DNA of 64,000 nucleotides from Pyrinomonadaceae bacterium (GTDB taxonomy: Bacteria > Acidobacteriota > Blastocatellia > Pyrinomonadales > Pyrinomonadaceae), in NCBI GenBank assembly GCA_019694395.1, contig JAIBCC010000001.1:434001-498000 (forward strand). The letters are read 5' to 3'. Each line of letters starts with the position of its first letter. The stretch's first letter is position 1. The notes under the pieces are model-generated. The model was not told where the DNA came from. It was given only the letters and a program-made list of their open reading frames with translations, and made no database searches. A program made the translations under genes and the position numbers. Shown in pieces: positions 1 to 9,191 of this stretch.

Positions 1-869
1 TTGATCCACAAACCGAAGTTTTGCAATTAAGTTACGGATTTAATTTCAAATCTATTGACGGTAAATCCATTGTGACAGAAATTATTCCCGCTTCATCGGC
101 TCTGGCAGAAAAAGTAAAAATCGGGTGGGAATTAATCAGCGCAGACGGTAAATCCGTTTCCGAAAAAAACTTCAAATTTGGTGAGATTTTTGAAGGAAAG
201 AAAATGGATTTTCACTTTCTTGATGCACAGAAAAAAGAATATCACTTAAATTTGACAGCGGATTGGACGATCAAAAGATTCGGTCTAGTTAGCCGCCAAT
301 TAACTGAAAACATTAGTTATATCAAATTTGAAGGTTTTACCAAAGATATGGGAAAATGGCTTCAGCTTAAATTAAACAAATTAAATTCGGTAAACGGAAT
401 AATTATTGATTTAAGAGGAAATCACGGCGGCTACGTTGATGAAGTAAAAAAATGTTTGAGCCAATTTTATTCAGAGGATATTGAATTTGGCACATTTATC
501 GAACGCAGCGGCAAAACAAAACAAGCTGAAGTGAAAGGCAAAAAAGAAAAAGCATTCAAAGGAAAATTAGCAGTTTTGATTGACGATGAAAGTTTTAGCG
601 GCTCGGAAATTTTTGCCCAAATAATCAAGGAAACGGGTCGCGGTCAAATTATCGGCACACCCACCAAAGGATTTGTTCTTAACAGTTTAGAGTATAATTT
701 ACCGGATGATTTCAGAGTTTCAATTGCTTTTCGTGATTACCTTTCTCCCAAAGGCTTTCGCCTCGAAGGAAAAGGAGTTAAACCTGATTTTGAAATTCCG
801 CTGACTTTTGAAGATATTCTAAAAGACCGGGATTCCGCTTTGGAAAAAGCGTTGGAAATTATCAAATAA
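1..869 (+). CDS. S41-family C-terminal processing peptidase, 5' end outside window
   Basis: This is a periplasmic serine protease of the CtpA/tail-specific family that would cleave proteins near their C-termini. The frame is open to the left edge, so the N-terminus is missing. Numbering from the TTG at 21, a PDZ-like segment covers about residues 10-50 (motif IIPASSALAEKVKIGWE). The S41 core follows, with IIIDLRGNHGG near 130. The nucleophile by alignment is Ser193 in SFSGSE, with the partner Lys216 in TPTKGF. The C-terminal GKGVKPDFEI matches the usual family ending. The epimerase gene starts 30 bp downstream on the same strand. The family call is firm; the substrate is unknown. Confidence 0.88.
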   Translation, partial: DPQTEVLQLSYGFNFKSIDGKSIVTEIIPASSALAEKVKIGWELISADGKSVSEKNFKFGEIFEGKKMDFHFLDAQKKEYHLNLTADWTIKRFGLVSRQLTENISYIKFEGFTKDMGKWLQLKLNKLNSVNGIIIDLRGNHGGYVDEVKKCLSQFYSEDIEFGTFIERSGKTKQAEVKGKKEKAFKGKLAVLIDDESFSGSEIFAQIIKETGRGQIIGTPTKGFVLNSLEYNLPDDFRVSIAFRDYLSPKGFRLEGKGVKPDFEIPLTFEDILKDRDSALEKALEIIK

Positions 870-899
870 CTCCCCCGAAAAATCACTCAATCTAAAACA

Positions 900-1916
900 A
901 TGAAACTCTCCTGGAAAAGATACGATTTACAACTTAAACACACTTTTCGGATTGCTAGAAACGCGCGAAATTATGTTCCGGTCGTGATTTTAACGCTTGA
1001 TCACGATGGAATTATCGCTTACGGCGAAGCATCGCCGAATATTCGTTACGATGAGGACGTCGAAACGCTCAACAATTTCTTTTCAAAAATTGACATTGAA
1101 CAATTTGATTCTCCTTTTGCGCTTGACGAAATCTTGCAATACGTTGATGGAATTGAGGTTGGTAATAATTCGGCGAAATGTGCAGTTGATATTGCTCTGC
1201 ACGATTGGGTTGGCAAAAAGTTAAAAATTCCGCTTTGGAAAATGTGGGGCTTGAATCCGAAAAATGCCCCGCTTTCCTCATTTACGATTGCGATTGATGT
1301 AAAAGAAATCGTCCGGCAAAAAGTGCGTGAAGCTGAAGATTTTCCGATTCTGAAAATAAAAGTCGGTTTGGAAAACGACCGCGAAATGATTGAAGCGATT
1401 CGTGAAATTACCGACAAACCGCTCTATGTGGACGCGAATGAAGGTTGGAAAACACGCGAAAAAGCAATCGAATCAGTTCATTGGCTGAAAGATAAAAATG
1501 TCGTTTTTATCGAACAACCAATGCCTGCCGCGCAGTTTGAAGACATAAAATTTCTGCGCGATCATTCGGAAATTCCCCTCATTGCAGACGAAAGCGTTTT
1601 GCATCTCGAAGACGTTCCCAAACTTGCCGAAGCCTTTGACGGAATCAATATCAAACTGATGAAATCCGGCGGAATCCGCGAAGCCGTAAAAATGATTCAC
1701 ACGGCTAAAGCCTTGAAAATGAAAGTGATGATGGGTTGTATGATCGAAACCGCCGTTGGAATTTCCGCCGCCGCACAGCTTTCGCCGTTACTTGATTATT
1801 GCGATTTGGACGGTAATGTTTTGATTTCCAATGATCCTTTTAATGGCTCTCGAAATGTAAAAGGAAGATTAGAGTTGACGGAAAAAGCAGGTTTAGGAGT
1901 TGATCCTTTGGAATAA
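900..1916 (+). CDS. Dipeptide epimerase (enolase superfamily, L-Ala-D/L-Glu epimerase type)
   Basis: The protein belongs to the MR/MLE branch of the enolase superfamily. Such enzymes epimerise dipeptides, often L-Ala-D-Glu from murein recycling. The catalytic set is visible: the KxK motif at K152/K154 (LKIKVG), metal ligands in DANEGW, FIEQPMP and IADESV, and the distal lysine in NIKLMKSGG. The MMGCMIE segment near residue 280 is typical of the dipeptide epimerase subgroup. Its 338 residues are normal for the family. Following a protease in the same direction fits peptide turnover. The exact dipeptide cannot be read from sequence; other MR/MLE reactions are less likely. Confidence 0.85.
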   Translation: MKLSWKRYDLQLKHTFRIARNARNYVPVVILTLDHDGIIAYGEASPNIRYDEDVETLNNFFSKIDIEQFDSPFALDEILQYVDGIEVGNNSAKCAVDIALHDWVGKKLKIPLWKMWGLNPKNAPLSSFTIAIDVKEIVRQKVREAEDFPILKIKVGLENDREMIEAIREITDKPLYVDANEGWKTREKAIESVHWLKDKNVVFIEQPMPAAQFEDIKFLRDHSEIPLIADESVLHLEDVPKLAEAFDGINIKLMKSGGIREAVKMIHTAKALKMKVMMGCMIETAVGISAAAQLSPLLDYCDLDGNVLISNDPFNGSRNVKGRLELTEKAGLGVDPLE

Positions 1917-1993
1917 TAAAAGTCCAAAAAACTTTATCAAAGATTTCAAGATTTAGGCGCAACGCACATTCTTTTAGAGAAAAAGGAGTCAAA

Positions 1994-2539
1994 ATGAATC
2001 TCAAAACATATACTATTGCTTTATCAATAATTTTGTTTTTATTTGGAAATTGCTTTGCTCAAGAACTCAAATTTGATTTTGATATTTCCCTAAACCAAAA
2101 CATCTTTTGGGCAAAAGACAAAAACATAATTGCAAAAATTTCAATTACAAATAAATCTGAACAGATTTTAGACACATCGAAATTAAATGGACTCGCTTTT
2201 TATTTATCAAAATGTCCAAAGGTAAGGTATCAATTCTGTAGCACTCATGGCGAAAATTTTGTCTCATCAGTCAAAATCAAATCTAAATTTCTCAAAAAAG
2301 ATGAGTCACTTGAGTTTGAGGTAAGCCTCGCGGATTTGTATTGGATTGACGCAATATCAAATTCAATAGATTTCAAATATCCTAAAAATCTAAATAAGGT
2401 TCCAATTTCTAACAAATATTTTTACGGGGTAATAAGTGTTTTTGAGAAATACCTTGAGGTAAAAGATTTTCCCTCGAAGATTCCAATTTCAAAACCTTTC
2501 TTTTCAAATGAGATTGTTCAAAAAACAACGCCTAAATGA
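1994..2539 (+). CDS. Hypothetical secreted protein
   Basis: A 181-residue protein with a clear Sec signal peptide: a positively charged start, a hydrophobic core over residues 6-19, and a probable cleavage after CFA before QELKF. An AAAAAGGAG ribosome-binding site lies just before the ATG. The mature part is beta-rich by composition, with a few cysteines around residues 75-85, and contains no family I recognise. It is convergent with the next minus-strand gene. It is probably periplasmic or exported; function unknown. Confidence 0.7.
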   Translation: MNLKTYTIALSIILFLFGNCFAQELKFDFDISLNQNIFWAKDKNIIAKISITNKSEQILDTSKLNGLAFYLSKCPKVRYQFCSTHGENFVSSVKIKSKFLKKDESLEFEVSLADLYWIDAISNSIDFKYPKNLNKVPISNKYFYGVISVFEKYLEVKDFPSKIPISKPFFSNEIVQKTTPK

Positions 2540-2549
2540 TAAGACTTAC

Positions 2550-2861
2550 TCATCTTTTAAATTGGTCAATTTTGCGCTTAAAACCGTCTTTCGTATTCAA
2601 AGTGTGAATAAATTTTCCGTCATCTTTTACATAGGAAATTATTCCACCTCCATCTTCAAATTCGATAGTTAAAACCTTGTCGGGAACAACTTCTGTTTCG
2701 ATTTCAACGATAGGATTTTTACTTTCCGAAAGATTTTCGATAAGTATTTCCGAACGTCCGCCAGCCAATAAAAATCTGCCCGGACAATTACGAATCGGTT
2801 TCCAATCGTTGGAATTAAAGGCTTTTCCAAATGTTGTTGATTCTACAGTGTTTTCTTTCAT
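2550..2861 (-). CDS. Hypothetical small protein
   Basis: A 103-residue soluble protein without signal peptide or membrane segment. Two polar and hydrophobic stretches suggest a compact beta sheet (IVEIETEVVPDKVLTIEFED), followed by a basic C-terminus. It is convergent with the secreted protein upstream on the plus strand and divergent from the 3.06 kb gene. No family was recognised. Composition and codon use look like a real gene, and the overlapping plus-strand frame at 2677-2883 does not. Confidence 0.6.
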   Translation of the reverse strand: MKENTVESTTFGKAFNSNDWKPIRNCPGRFLLAGGRSEILIENLSESKNPIVEIETEVVPDKVLTIEFEDGGGIISYVKDDGKFIHTLNTKDGFKRKIDQFKR

Positions 2862-3060
2862 TTGCAGTTTTATTCTAAAGTAAAAGTCAGTTTACAATAA
2901 ATTCCTCTTTATCCTTGAATCTATCAAAGGTTTAGAGTTACGTCGTTTATTTTTAATTGAAGTTATCAAGATGATTTTTGTGCAGAACTTTTGAAGCAAA
3001 GCAGAAAAAATGCGGCTTTCATTTTTCGCAAGTTTTTTGTTTTAGTTCGTTCATTGTATT

Positions 3061-3591
3061 ATGCGAAAAAATCAAAAAATCTTAAAATTTTCTACTGCAT
3101 TTATTTTTCTAATTGCCTTGATCTCAGTAAGTTTTGCCCAAGAAAAATCGAAAGAAATCTTGAACAAAAATAGAATTTTGGCGATTAGGAAAATAATTTT
3201 GTCCTTTGAAGATTATAACGAGAAAACCAGAATGCAATTCGTTAACAAAAAAACTTTGGTTGAAATTGAATTGGTTGGCGATTTCAACCTCGAAGTTTTG
3301 AATTGTTGCGAACCATACGCAGTGATTGACGGAAAAATATTTGATGTTACAAGAGGAAATTCGCTTCGTATTTTTATTACGATGGATGAAATGACATTTA
3401 AATCATTAAAAGATAAATCGAAAATCTGTGTTGGGATGAGCTTGTTTTCAAGTCAAGAATATTTGGTAAAAACTTGCAAATCCAACGAAACTCCAAATGC
3501 CCTTAGACTTGAAAAAAAACTAATTAACAAATTTCCAACGCTTAAAGAAAATAGCGATATTCAAAACAAAAGAAGATATAAAATAGATTAA
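3061..3591 (+). CDS. Hypothetical secreted protein
   Basis: A 176-residue protein beginning with a basic stretch and a hydrophobic segment (residues 10-25) that ends in SFAQ, a typical Sec signal peptide in this genome. The mature part has short beta-strand-like segments and two CC/C positions near residue 80. No ribosome-binding site is obvious before the ATG. The roughly 200 bp upstream (2862-3060) is AT-rich with no other reading frame. No family recognised; probably periplasmic. Confidence 0.6.
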   Translation: MRKNQKILKFSTAFIFLIALISVSFAQEKSKEILNKNRILAIRKIILSFEDYNEKTRMQFVNKKTLVEIELVGDFNLEVLNCCEPYAVIDGKIFDVTRGNSLRIFITMDEMTFKSLKDKSKICVGMSLFSSQEYLVKTCKSNETPNALRLEKKLINKFPTLKENSDIQNKRRYKID

Positions 3592-3599
3592 AATGAGTT

Positions 3600-4697
3600 A
3601 TGCCGAAATTCATTCAAGGACTCGAATTAAGCCGTTTATTTTTCGTTGAAGCCGTCAAGCCGATTCTCGACGCGGATTTTCCTTCGCTGAAATACGCGGC
3701 GGCGTTGACCGGACACGGTTCGGAGATTTTAGGTTTTGACACGGAAATGTCCACCGATCATTATTGGGGAGCGCGTCTGATGATTTTTTTGGCGGAAAAA
3801 GACCTTGCTGAATTTCAAAATGAAATCAACGAAGTTCTTAAACAAAAACTTCCTTACAAAATTCACGGACATTCGACCAATTTTGTTCTAATCAGCAAAG
3901 AAGATAATTCGCTGATTCCATTGGAAATTGAAAGCGGTTTGGTTAATCATCGCGTCCAAATGTTTACGATTCGGGATTTCTTTCGGGATTATCTTAATTT
4001 TGATATTAACCAAACGATTGAACCAATTGATTGGCTGACTTTTCCCGAACAAAAATTGCGGACAATTCGGGCAGGTGCGATCTATCACGATGAAATCGGG
4101 TTAAGGGAAACAGTCCAAAGATTTGATTATTACCCGCAGGATGTTTGGTTTTATCTGCTTGCATCTGGTTGGAACCGAATCGGTCAGGAAGAACATTTGA
4201 TGGGACGCGCGGGAATGGTCGGGGACGAAATCGGCTCGGCACTTATCGCCTCTCGCCTAGTTCGTGATTTAATGCGGCTTTGTTTTTTGATGGAAAAAGA
4301 GTTTGCGCCTTATCCCAAGTGGTTCGGAACAGCTTTTTCGCACTTAAAATGCGCCGAATATTTAACACCGATTTTTAAGCAAGTTTTATCGGCGCAAACG
4401 TGGCAGGATCGTGAAAAGCATCTTGTCAAAGCTTATGAATTTGTTGCCGAAATGCACAACCAACTTCAAATCACTGAACCGCTTACCGCAAAAGCAGACG
4501 ACTTTTTTGGTCGTCCTTTTAAGGTAATTCACCTACACGGAAATTTTGCCGCAGCAATTTGCCGAAAAATTAGTGATTCGCAAGTTAAAAGCCTGATTGA
4601 AAAAGAACTTATCGGCAGTATTGACCAAATCAGCGATAACACAGATATTTTATCCAAACCGCATTGGCGACCTGTTTTACGAAAAATTTATGAGTGA
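3600..4697 (+). CDS. DUF4037 domain protein (nucleotidyltransferase-like)
   Basis: The 365-residue protein matches the DUF4037 family, whose N-terminal half looks like a minimal nucleotidyltransferase fold. The motif HGSEILGFDTEMSTDHYW near residues 40-60 provides the acidic residues expected at such an active site. The C-terminal half is helical (MGRAGMVGDEIGSALIASRL). It is cytoplasmic, with no signal peptide. The stop overlaps the RidA start by 8 bp, so the two are translationally coupled. Family members occur in mobile resistance-like contexts, but the substrate is not known. Confidence 0.75.
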   Translation: MPKFIQGLELSRLFFVEAVKPILDADFPSLKYAAALTGHGSEILGFDTEMSTDHYWGARLMIFLAEKDLAEFQNEINEVLKQKLPYKIHGHSTNFVLISKEDNSLIPLEIESGLVNHRVQMFTIRDFFRDYLNFDINQTIEPIDWLTFPEQKLRTIRAGAIYHDEIGLRETVQRFDYYPQDVWFYLLASGWNRIGQEEHLMGRAGMVGDEIGSALIASRLVRDLMRLCFLMEKEFAPYPKWFGTAFSHLKCAEYLTPIFKQVLSAQTWQDREKHLVKAYEFVAEMHNQLQITEPLTAKADDFFGRPFKVIHLHGNFAAAICRKISDSQVKSLIEKELIGSIDQISDNTDILSKPHWRPVLRKIYE

Positions 4698-5118
4698 AAA
4701 TACAGAAAATATTATCAGTTCATCCAAAGCCCCCGAACCCGTCGGGCTTTACCCGCACGCACGCAAAGTCGGCAATCTTTTGTTTCTTTCGGGCGTTGGA
4801 CCGCGTGAGCGAGGAACAAAGAAAATTCCGGGAGTAGAATTGGACGAAAACGGAAATATTTTGTCTTACGACATCGAAACTCAATGCCGTTCGGTCTTTC
4901 AAAACGTGCGTTATATTTTGGAAGATGCCGGATCGAGTTGGGATAAAATCGTTGATGTAACGGTTTTTTTGACCAATATGAAAGACGATTTTCAGACTTA
5001 TAACAAAATTTACGCCGAATATTTCAAAGACAATCTGCCTTGTCGGACGACGGTTGAAATCAACTGTTTGCCGACTCCAATTGCGATTGAATTAAAAGTA
5101 ATTGCAACGATTGATTAG
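4690..5118 (+). CDS. RidA-family deaminase, 2-aminomuconate deaminase-like
   Basis: A 142-residue protein of the RidA/YjgF/UK114 family. Classical members hydrolyse reactive enamine/imine intermediates. The segment GPRERGTKKIPGV near residues 40-55 is characteristic of the subgroup that includes 2-aminomuconate deaminase. The substrate-binding arginine is kept in CRTTVEI, followed by the family ending LPTPIAIELKVIA. The start chosen is the internal ATG at 4690, which overlaps the upstream stop and aligns with the usual N-terminus; a longer frame would begin at 4597. No kynurenine pathway genes lie nearby, so a general detoxifying role is also possible. Confidence 0.85.
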   Translation: MSENTENIISSSKAPEPVGLYPHARKVGNLLFLSGVGPRERGTKKIPGVELDENGNILSYDIETQCRSVFQNVRYILEDAGSSWDKIVDVTVFLTNMKDDFQTYNKIYAEYFKDNLPCRTTVEINCLPTPIAIELKVIATID

Positions 5119-5120
5119 TG

Positions 5121-5879
5121 ATGAAATTCTTAATTCAAAACAATATTTTCACCTCAGAGGAATTGGATTATTTGTCAGAATGTCTTGAAGGTTTGAATTA
5201 TCAATATATCGGAATTGTTCCTTTTGAACATTCTTTGACCTCTAACGAAGAACTAAAAGGTGTTGATTATATTCCTTACGGCTCAACCGAATTAGTAAAA
5301 AAATGCTTTGAATTAGGTTTCAAAGGAGTTTATTTCAATTCGGAAAACGATTATCGGAAAGCTTTACAAAATAAAGTTCCGATGCTGAATAATCAAATCA
5401 TCAGTGTTGAAGAATTATTGAAATTAAAGGAATCGGAATTATTTGTTCGTCCGATCGGAGACCTTAAACTTTTTAATGGTCAAGTTTATCAGTTTGAAGA
5501 ACTGCAAGATTTATTAAAATCGGGATTAGTCGGCGGAAGTTCTAAAATCGGACAATTAAATTTAACTGATGAAGTTATCATTTCTCAGCCGAGATTTATT
5601 GATGCCGAATATCGAACCTTTATCGTTAATCGAAAAGTAGTTTCCATTTGCCGCTACAAATCTAATGGGCGATTGAATCCGTCTAAAGAAGTTCCCCAAG
5701 AAGCAATCAACTTTGCAAAAACAATCGCTGAAGGTTGGCTGCCAAACAATAATGTGGTGGCAGACATTTGCATTATTGAAGAGGGTTTTAGAGTAGTAGA
5801 ATTTAATTGCATCAATTGTGCGGGATTTTATCGTAATGATATGAAAGCAGTTTTTCAGGCTTTAAATTATGAGAATTGA
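5121..5879 (+). CDS. ATP-grasp domain protein (R2K clade-like)
   Basis: A 252-residue cytoplasmic protein resembling the R2K clade of ATP-grasp proteins, a group found beside small modifying enzymes and in phage or conflict-related loci. ATP-grasp hallmarks include the lysine-bearing IISQPRFIDAEYRTFIVN segment (about 155-172) and the acidic metal site in VVADICIIEEGFRVVEFNCIN (about 215-235). The ATG at 5121 was preferred over the overlapping GTG at 5118. The gene touches RidA and overlaps the next acetyltransferase by 11 bp. It would join a carboxylate to an amine using ATP; substrates unknown. Confidence 0.7.
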   Translation: MKFLIQNNIFTSEELDYLSECLEGLNYQYIGIVPFEHSLTSNEELKGVDYIPYGSTELVKKCFELGFKGVYFNSENDYRKALQNKVPMLNNQIISVEELLKLKESELFVRPIGDLKLFNGQVYQFEELQDLLKSGLVGGSSKIGQLNLTDEVIISQPRFIDAEYRTFIVNRKVVSICRYKSNGRLNPSKEVPQEAINFAKTIAEGWLPNNNVVADICIIEEGFRVVEFNCINCAGFYRNDMKAVFQALNYEN

Positions 5880-6336
5880 AATCAAACCAACTTTATCCCA
5901 AGAACAAAAAGAAATCATCACGCGGCTTTGGAATGCGGAATATCCTGAGCAAATAAAGTATGAAGATGTTGCAGGATTTGAAGCGTTTTTGGACAGAATC
6001 ACTCAACACAAACATTTTTTGCTGTTTGATGACGGTGAAAATCTGAAAGCGTGGTTAGTTTCTTTCAACCGGGAAGGCGAGCGTTGGTTTTCGATTATTG
6101 TTGATGGCAGCGAACAGAAAAAAGGTTACGGCACGAGACTTTTGAATGAGGTCAAACAGCACGAAAACGAACTCAACGGCTGGGTTGTTCCTGACGATAA
6201 TTTCCTTAAAACCAACGGCGAAAAATATCTTTCACCGCTCGAATTTTATCAAAAAAACGGCTTCACTATTTTAGAAAATATCACTAATAAAAAAGGCGAT
6301 CTTTACTTTGTTAAAATAAATTGGAAGCAGAGTTAA
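5869..6336 (+). CDS. GNAT-family N-acetyltransferase
   Basis: A 155-residue single-domain GNAT protein. Motif A, which binds the acetyl-CoA pyrophosphate, reads QKKGYGTRLL (about residues 83-92). The C-terminal EFYQKNGF is the usual motif B end. Its start overlaps the ATP-grasp stop by 11 bp, so the two are probably co-translated. It transfers an acetyl group to an amine on an unidentified small molecule or protein. This is the first of four GNAT genes within 3.4 kb. Confidence 0.82.
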   Translation: MRIEIKPTLSQEQKEIITRLWNAEYPEQIKYEDVAGFEAFLDRITQHKHFLLFDDGENLKAWLVSFNREGERWFSIIVDGSEQKKGYGTRLLNEVKQHENELNGWVVPDDNFLKTNGEKYLSPLEFYQKNGFTILENITNKKGDLYFVKINWKQS

Positions 6337-6405
6337 ATTTCTCAGTTTCGTAAAAATGGTGTCATAAAAGTTCCGTCCTTGGTGTTTTCAAAATAAGGAA
6401 TGATT

Positions 6406-7122
6406 ATGAATAAAATTGAAAAAAGACTTCGTTATTTGGAAATTTACGCCGTTGTTTCATTATTAATTTTTGGCGTTTTAGCTTTTTCAGCTTGGACAAG
6501 ATCAAGAGAGAAATTTACCGAAATTGATGTTGAGCGATTAAATGTGCGACAAAAGGATGGCAAATTATTGATGGTAATTGCCAACAATGAACGGATGCCC
6601 GATCCGATTGTGAATGGAAAAAGCTGGAAAGAGTCGCGCCCTGCCGGAATGATTTTTTATAATGAATTTGGCGATGAAAATGGTGGTTTAGTTTTCGGTG
6701 CAGTAGTTGGTGGCGGAAAATACGGTACATATCACGGACTTTCTTTCGATAAATATAAACAATCCCAGGCAATGGCATTAGTTTACAACGACCATTCAGG
6801 TAAATATCGTGCCGGTTTGCAAGTTTGGGACAGACCGGAAATTCCTATAGATGAAATTATTACCAAACGCGAAGAAGCAAAAAAAATGCCGGATGGAGAA
6901 GCAAAAACAGCAGCCTTGAAAAAAATTGACGAGGAAAATTTTTCGCCGACTCGCGTTTACGTTGGCAAAAATGCCGATAAGGAATCCGAAGTAACGCTTT
7001 ACGATGCTAAAGGAAAAGCGCGGATTAAAATGTCTGTGACTGCTGAAGGAAACTCAAAACTTGATTTTCTTGATGCTGAAGGTAAAGTTACATATAGTTT
7101 ACCGAACGATGCTAAAAAATGA
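6406..7122 (+). CDS. Hypothetical membrane-anchored protein
   Basis: A 238-residue protein with one N-terminal transmembrane helix (about residues 12-31) and a long exported domain containing Gly-rich strands (FGAVVGGGKYGTYHGLSF). The start at 6406 leaves seven bases after AAGGA; the ATG at 6400 would abut the ribosome-binding site. Its stop overlaps the next GNAT start (ATGA). Similar single-helix proteins occur in other Acidobacteriota as far as I recall, but no function is known to me. The exported part is probably a beta-rich domain. Confidence 0.65.
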   Translation: MNKIEKRLRYLEIYAVVSLLIFGVLAFSAWTRSREKFTEIDVERLNVRQKDGKLLMVIANNERMPDPIVNGKSWKESRPAGMIFYNEFGDENGGLVFGAVVGGGKYGTYHGLSFDKYKQSQAMALVYNDHSGKYRAGLQVWDRPEIPIDEIITKREEAKKMPDGEAKTAALKKIDEENFSPTRVYVGKNADKESEVTLYDAKGKARIKMSVTAEGNSKLDFLDAEGKVTYSLPNDAKK

Positions 7123-7661
7123 GCTTTGTAATCAGAAAAGCGTCTCTTGAAGACCGAACAGAAATTGGCGATTTAATTGCCGAATCGGTTAGAGGTTTGA
7201 GCCGTGATGATTACAACGAAAAACAAATTGAGCTATCAATTCAAACAGTTTTCGGCGTTGACAACCAATTAATTGAGGATGAAACTTATTTTGTCGTTGT
7301 CAATAAGGATGAAAGAATTGTTGGTTGCGGCGGCTGGAGCAAACGCAAAACTCTCTACGGTGCAAGCCGTTACGAACAAAGCCGCGATTCAAATTTGCTC
7401 AATCCCAAAACCGATCCGGCAAAGATTCGCGCCTTTTTTATTCATCCTGATTTTGCGCGACAAGGAATCGGAACAATGATCTTAGAGGCTTGCGAAAACG
7501 AAGCCAAAGCACACGGATTTACATCAGCCGAAATGATGGCAACTTTGCCGGGAGTCAAACTTTATCAGGTTCGCGGTTATGTCGGTGACGAAGAAGTAAA
7601 AGTTCCAATCGGCGAAAACGAAGATATAATTTGTATCAGAATGAGGAAAAATTTCGGATGA
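7119..7661 (+). CDS. GNAT-family N-acetyltransferase
   Basis: A 180-residue GNAT protein. Motif A is IHPDFARQGIGTMILEACE (about residues 107-125), followed by the motif B region LPGVKLYQVRGY. It overlaps both neighbours by 4 bp (ATGA at each end), which indicates tight translational coupling in this plus-strand cluster. The acceptor substrate is not predictable. The overlapping frame at 7273-7479 is a shadow. Confidence 0.85.
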   Translation: MSFVIRKASLEDRTEIGDLIAESVRGLSRDDYNEKQIELSIQTVFGVDNQLIEDETYFVVVNKDERIVGCGGWSKRKTLYGASRYEQSRDSNLLNPKTDPAKIRAFFIHPDFARQGIGTMILEACENEAKAHGFTSAEMMATLPGVKLYQVRGYVGDEEVKVPIGENEDIICIRMRKNFG

Positions 7662-8185
7662 AATATGTAGCTTTTTTACGCGGAATAAACGTCGGCGGCA
7701 AAAATAAGATCAAAATGGAAACCTTGCGCGAAATCCTTTCCGCAGAAGGTTTTGAAAACGTCAAAACTTACATCAAAAGCGGAAATATTATTTTTGAGAC
7801 TTTCGAATCAGATAACAAAAGACTCACTCAGCAAATTGAAAAAGCTATCGAAAAAGAGTTTGGGCTGAGTATCAAAACGATGGTTCGTTCAACTGATGAG
7901 ATAAAAAATATTGTTAAAAATAATCCATTTGACGGACAATTTGAGAACGACAAAGATTTGCACGTTTTCTTTTTGGATGAAGAAATGCCTGACGAAAAAC
8001 GTGAGTTATTAATTTCAAACAATAATGAAAATGAAAAATATTTTGTCCGGGACCGTGAGATTTTTTGTTTGCTGAAAATCAGCGTTTTAGATAGCTTGAT
8101 GGGAAAAGATTATATCGGTAAAAAGCTGAAAGTTTCCGCAACTGCGCGAAATTGGCGGACGATTAATAAAGTATTGGAATTTTGA
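7658..8185 (+). CDS. DUF1697 domain protein
   Basis: A 175-residue protein of the DUF1697 family, recognised by its opening YVAFLRGINVGGKNKIKM and the following YIKSGNIIFE strand. The family is widespread and structurally characterised but has no assigned reaction. The start at 7658 overlaps the preceding stop by 4 bp and places the family N-terminus at residue 1; the frame extends upstream only as a by-product. Cytoplasmic, no membrane segments. It is embedded in the acetyltransferase cluster. Confidence 0.85.
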   Translation: MKYVAFLRGINVGGKNKIKMETLREILSAEGFENVKTYIKSGNIIFETFESDNKRLTQQIEKAIEKEFGLSIKTMVRSTDEIKNIVKNNPFDGQFENDKDLHVFFLDEEMPDEKRELLISNNNENEKYFVRDREIFCLLKISVLDSLMGKDYIGKKLKVSATARNWRTINKVLEF

Positions 8186-8189
8186 TTAA

Positions 8190-8641
8190 ATGAAAATCAG
8201 ACAAGCCAAATTTGAAGATGCTGAAACTCTTTCACAAATTGCTTTTGCCGCCAAATCCTACTGGAATTATCCCGAAAACTGGCTCAAAATTTGGAAAGAT
8301 GCTTTAACAATTACGCCCGAATTTATTGAGAAAAACGAGGTTTATTTGGCTGAATCGGACGGAAAAGTTTTAGGATTTTACGCTTTAATTGTTGAAAACG
8401 ACAAAGTTCAACTCGAACATTTATGGATTTCTCCCGAAAATATTGGCGGAGGGATCGGTAAAATTTTGATGGCAGATGCGATTGAAAAAGCCAAATCATT
8501 TGGTGCAACATCAATGGAGATCGAATCAGACCCAAATGCCGAGGGTTTTATCAAAAACAAGGCGCGATAAAAATCGGCGAAAGCAAATCTGAAATCATAG
8601 AACAGGAAAGAATTTTGCCGATAATGCGAATCGAATTATAA
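8190..8641 (+). pseudogene. GNAT acetyltransferase interrupted by a -1 frameshift
   Basis: The first 119 codons encode a GNAT protein up to motif A (ENIGGGIGKILMADAI) and the strand ATSMEIESDPNAEGF. At the T-run 8546-8549 the frame turns into IKNKAR and stops at 8570. Shifting by one base restores a typical GNAT end, beginning FYQKQGAIKIGESKSEI and finishing MRIEL with a stop at 8639-8641, one base before the next ATG. One T therefore seems to be missing. This is either a real inactivating mutation, programmed or phase-variable slippage, or an assembly error; the sequence cannot decide. Confidence 0.85.
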
Positions 8642-8642
8642 A

Positions 8643-9185
8643 ATGCAGATCATTGACGTTCCAAACAATGAGAATTTTATCCGAAAGGTTGCGGATTGTT
8701 TGCTTGATGGTTTTACAACTTTCGGCGTTCAACCTTGGGGCGATTTGAACGAAGCGATTGAGGAAGTCAGAGATTCTCTGGCGGAAGATCGAATCAGTCG
8801 GGCGGCAGTTGATGAAAGCGAAAATGTTCTTGGCTGGATTGGCGGAATTTTTTCTTATGCTTTTGTCTGGGAACTTCATCCCTTGGTCGTGCGGGCGGAT
8901 TTGCAGGGAAAAGGAATCGGAACGGCGTTGGTTAAAGATTTGGAAGCACAAGTTAAGCGGCGCGGCGGATTAACAATTCAGCTTGGAACAGACGATGAAG
9001 CCAATCAAACAAGTCTCGGCGGAATCGAACTTTATCCGAATGCTTTAGAGAAAATAGCGAACATAAAAAATTTAAAACGACATCCTTTTGAGTTCTATCA
9101 AAAATTGGGTTACGAAATTACAGGTATTGTTCCAGATGCGAATGGATTTGGAAAGCCCGATATTTTGATGTGTAAACGAATCTAA
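8643..9185 (+). CDS. GNAT-family N-acetyltransferase, aminoglycoside 6'-acetyltransferase-like
   Basis: A 180-residue GNAT enzyme with motif A at RADLQGKGIGTALVKDLE (about 86-103) and the motif B region FEFYQKLGYEITGIV. The strand WELHPLVV before motif A and the LGTDDEANQTSLGG segment recall a GNAT subgroup sometimes annotated as aminoglycoside 6'-N-acetyltransferase; that resemblance is from memory and a resistance role is only inferred. The gene begins one base after the restored stop of the frameshifted GNAT. Confidence 0.78.
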   Translation: MQIIDVPNNENFIRKVADCLLDGFTTFGVQPWGDLNEAIEEVRDSLAEDRISRAAVDESENVLGWIGGIFSYAFVWELHPLVVRADLQGKGIGTALVKDLEAQVKRRGGLTIQLGTDDEANQTSLGGIELYPNALEKIANIKNLKRHPFEFYQKLGYEITGIVPDANGFGKPDILMCKRI

Positions 9186-9191
9186 AAAAAT

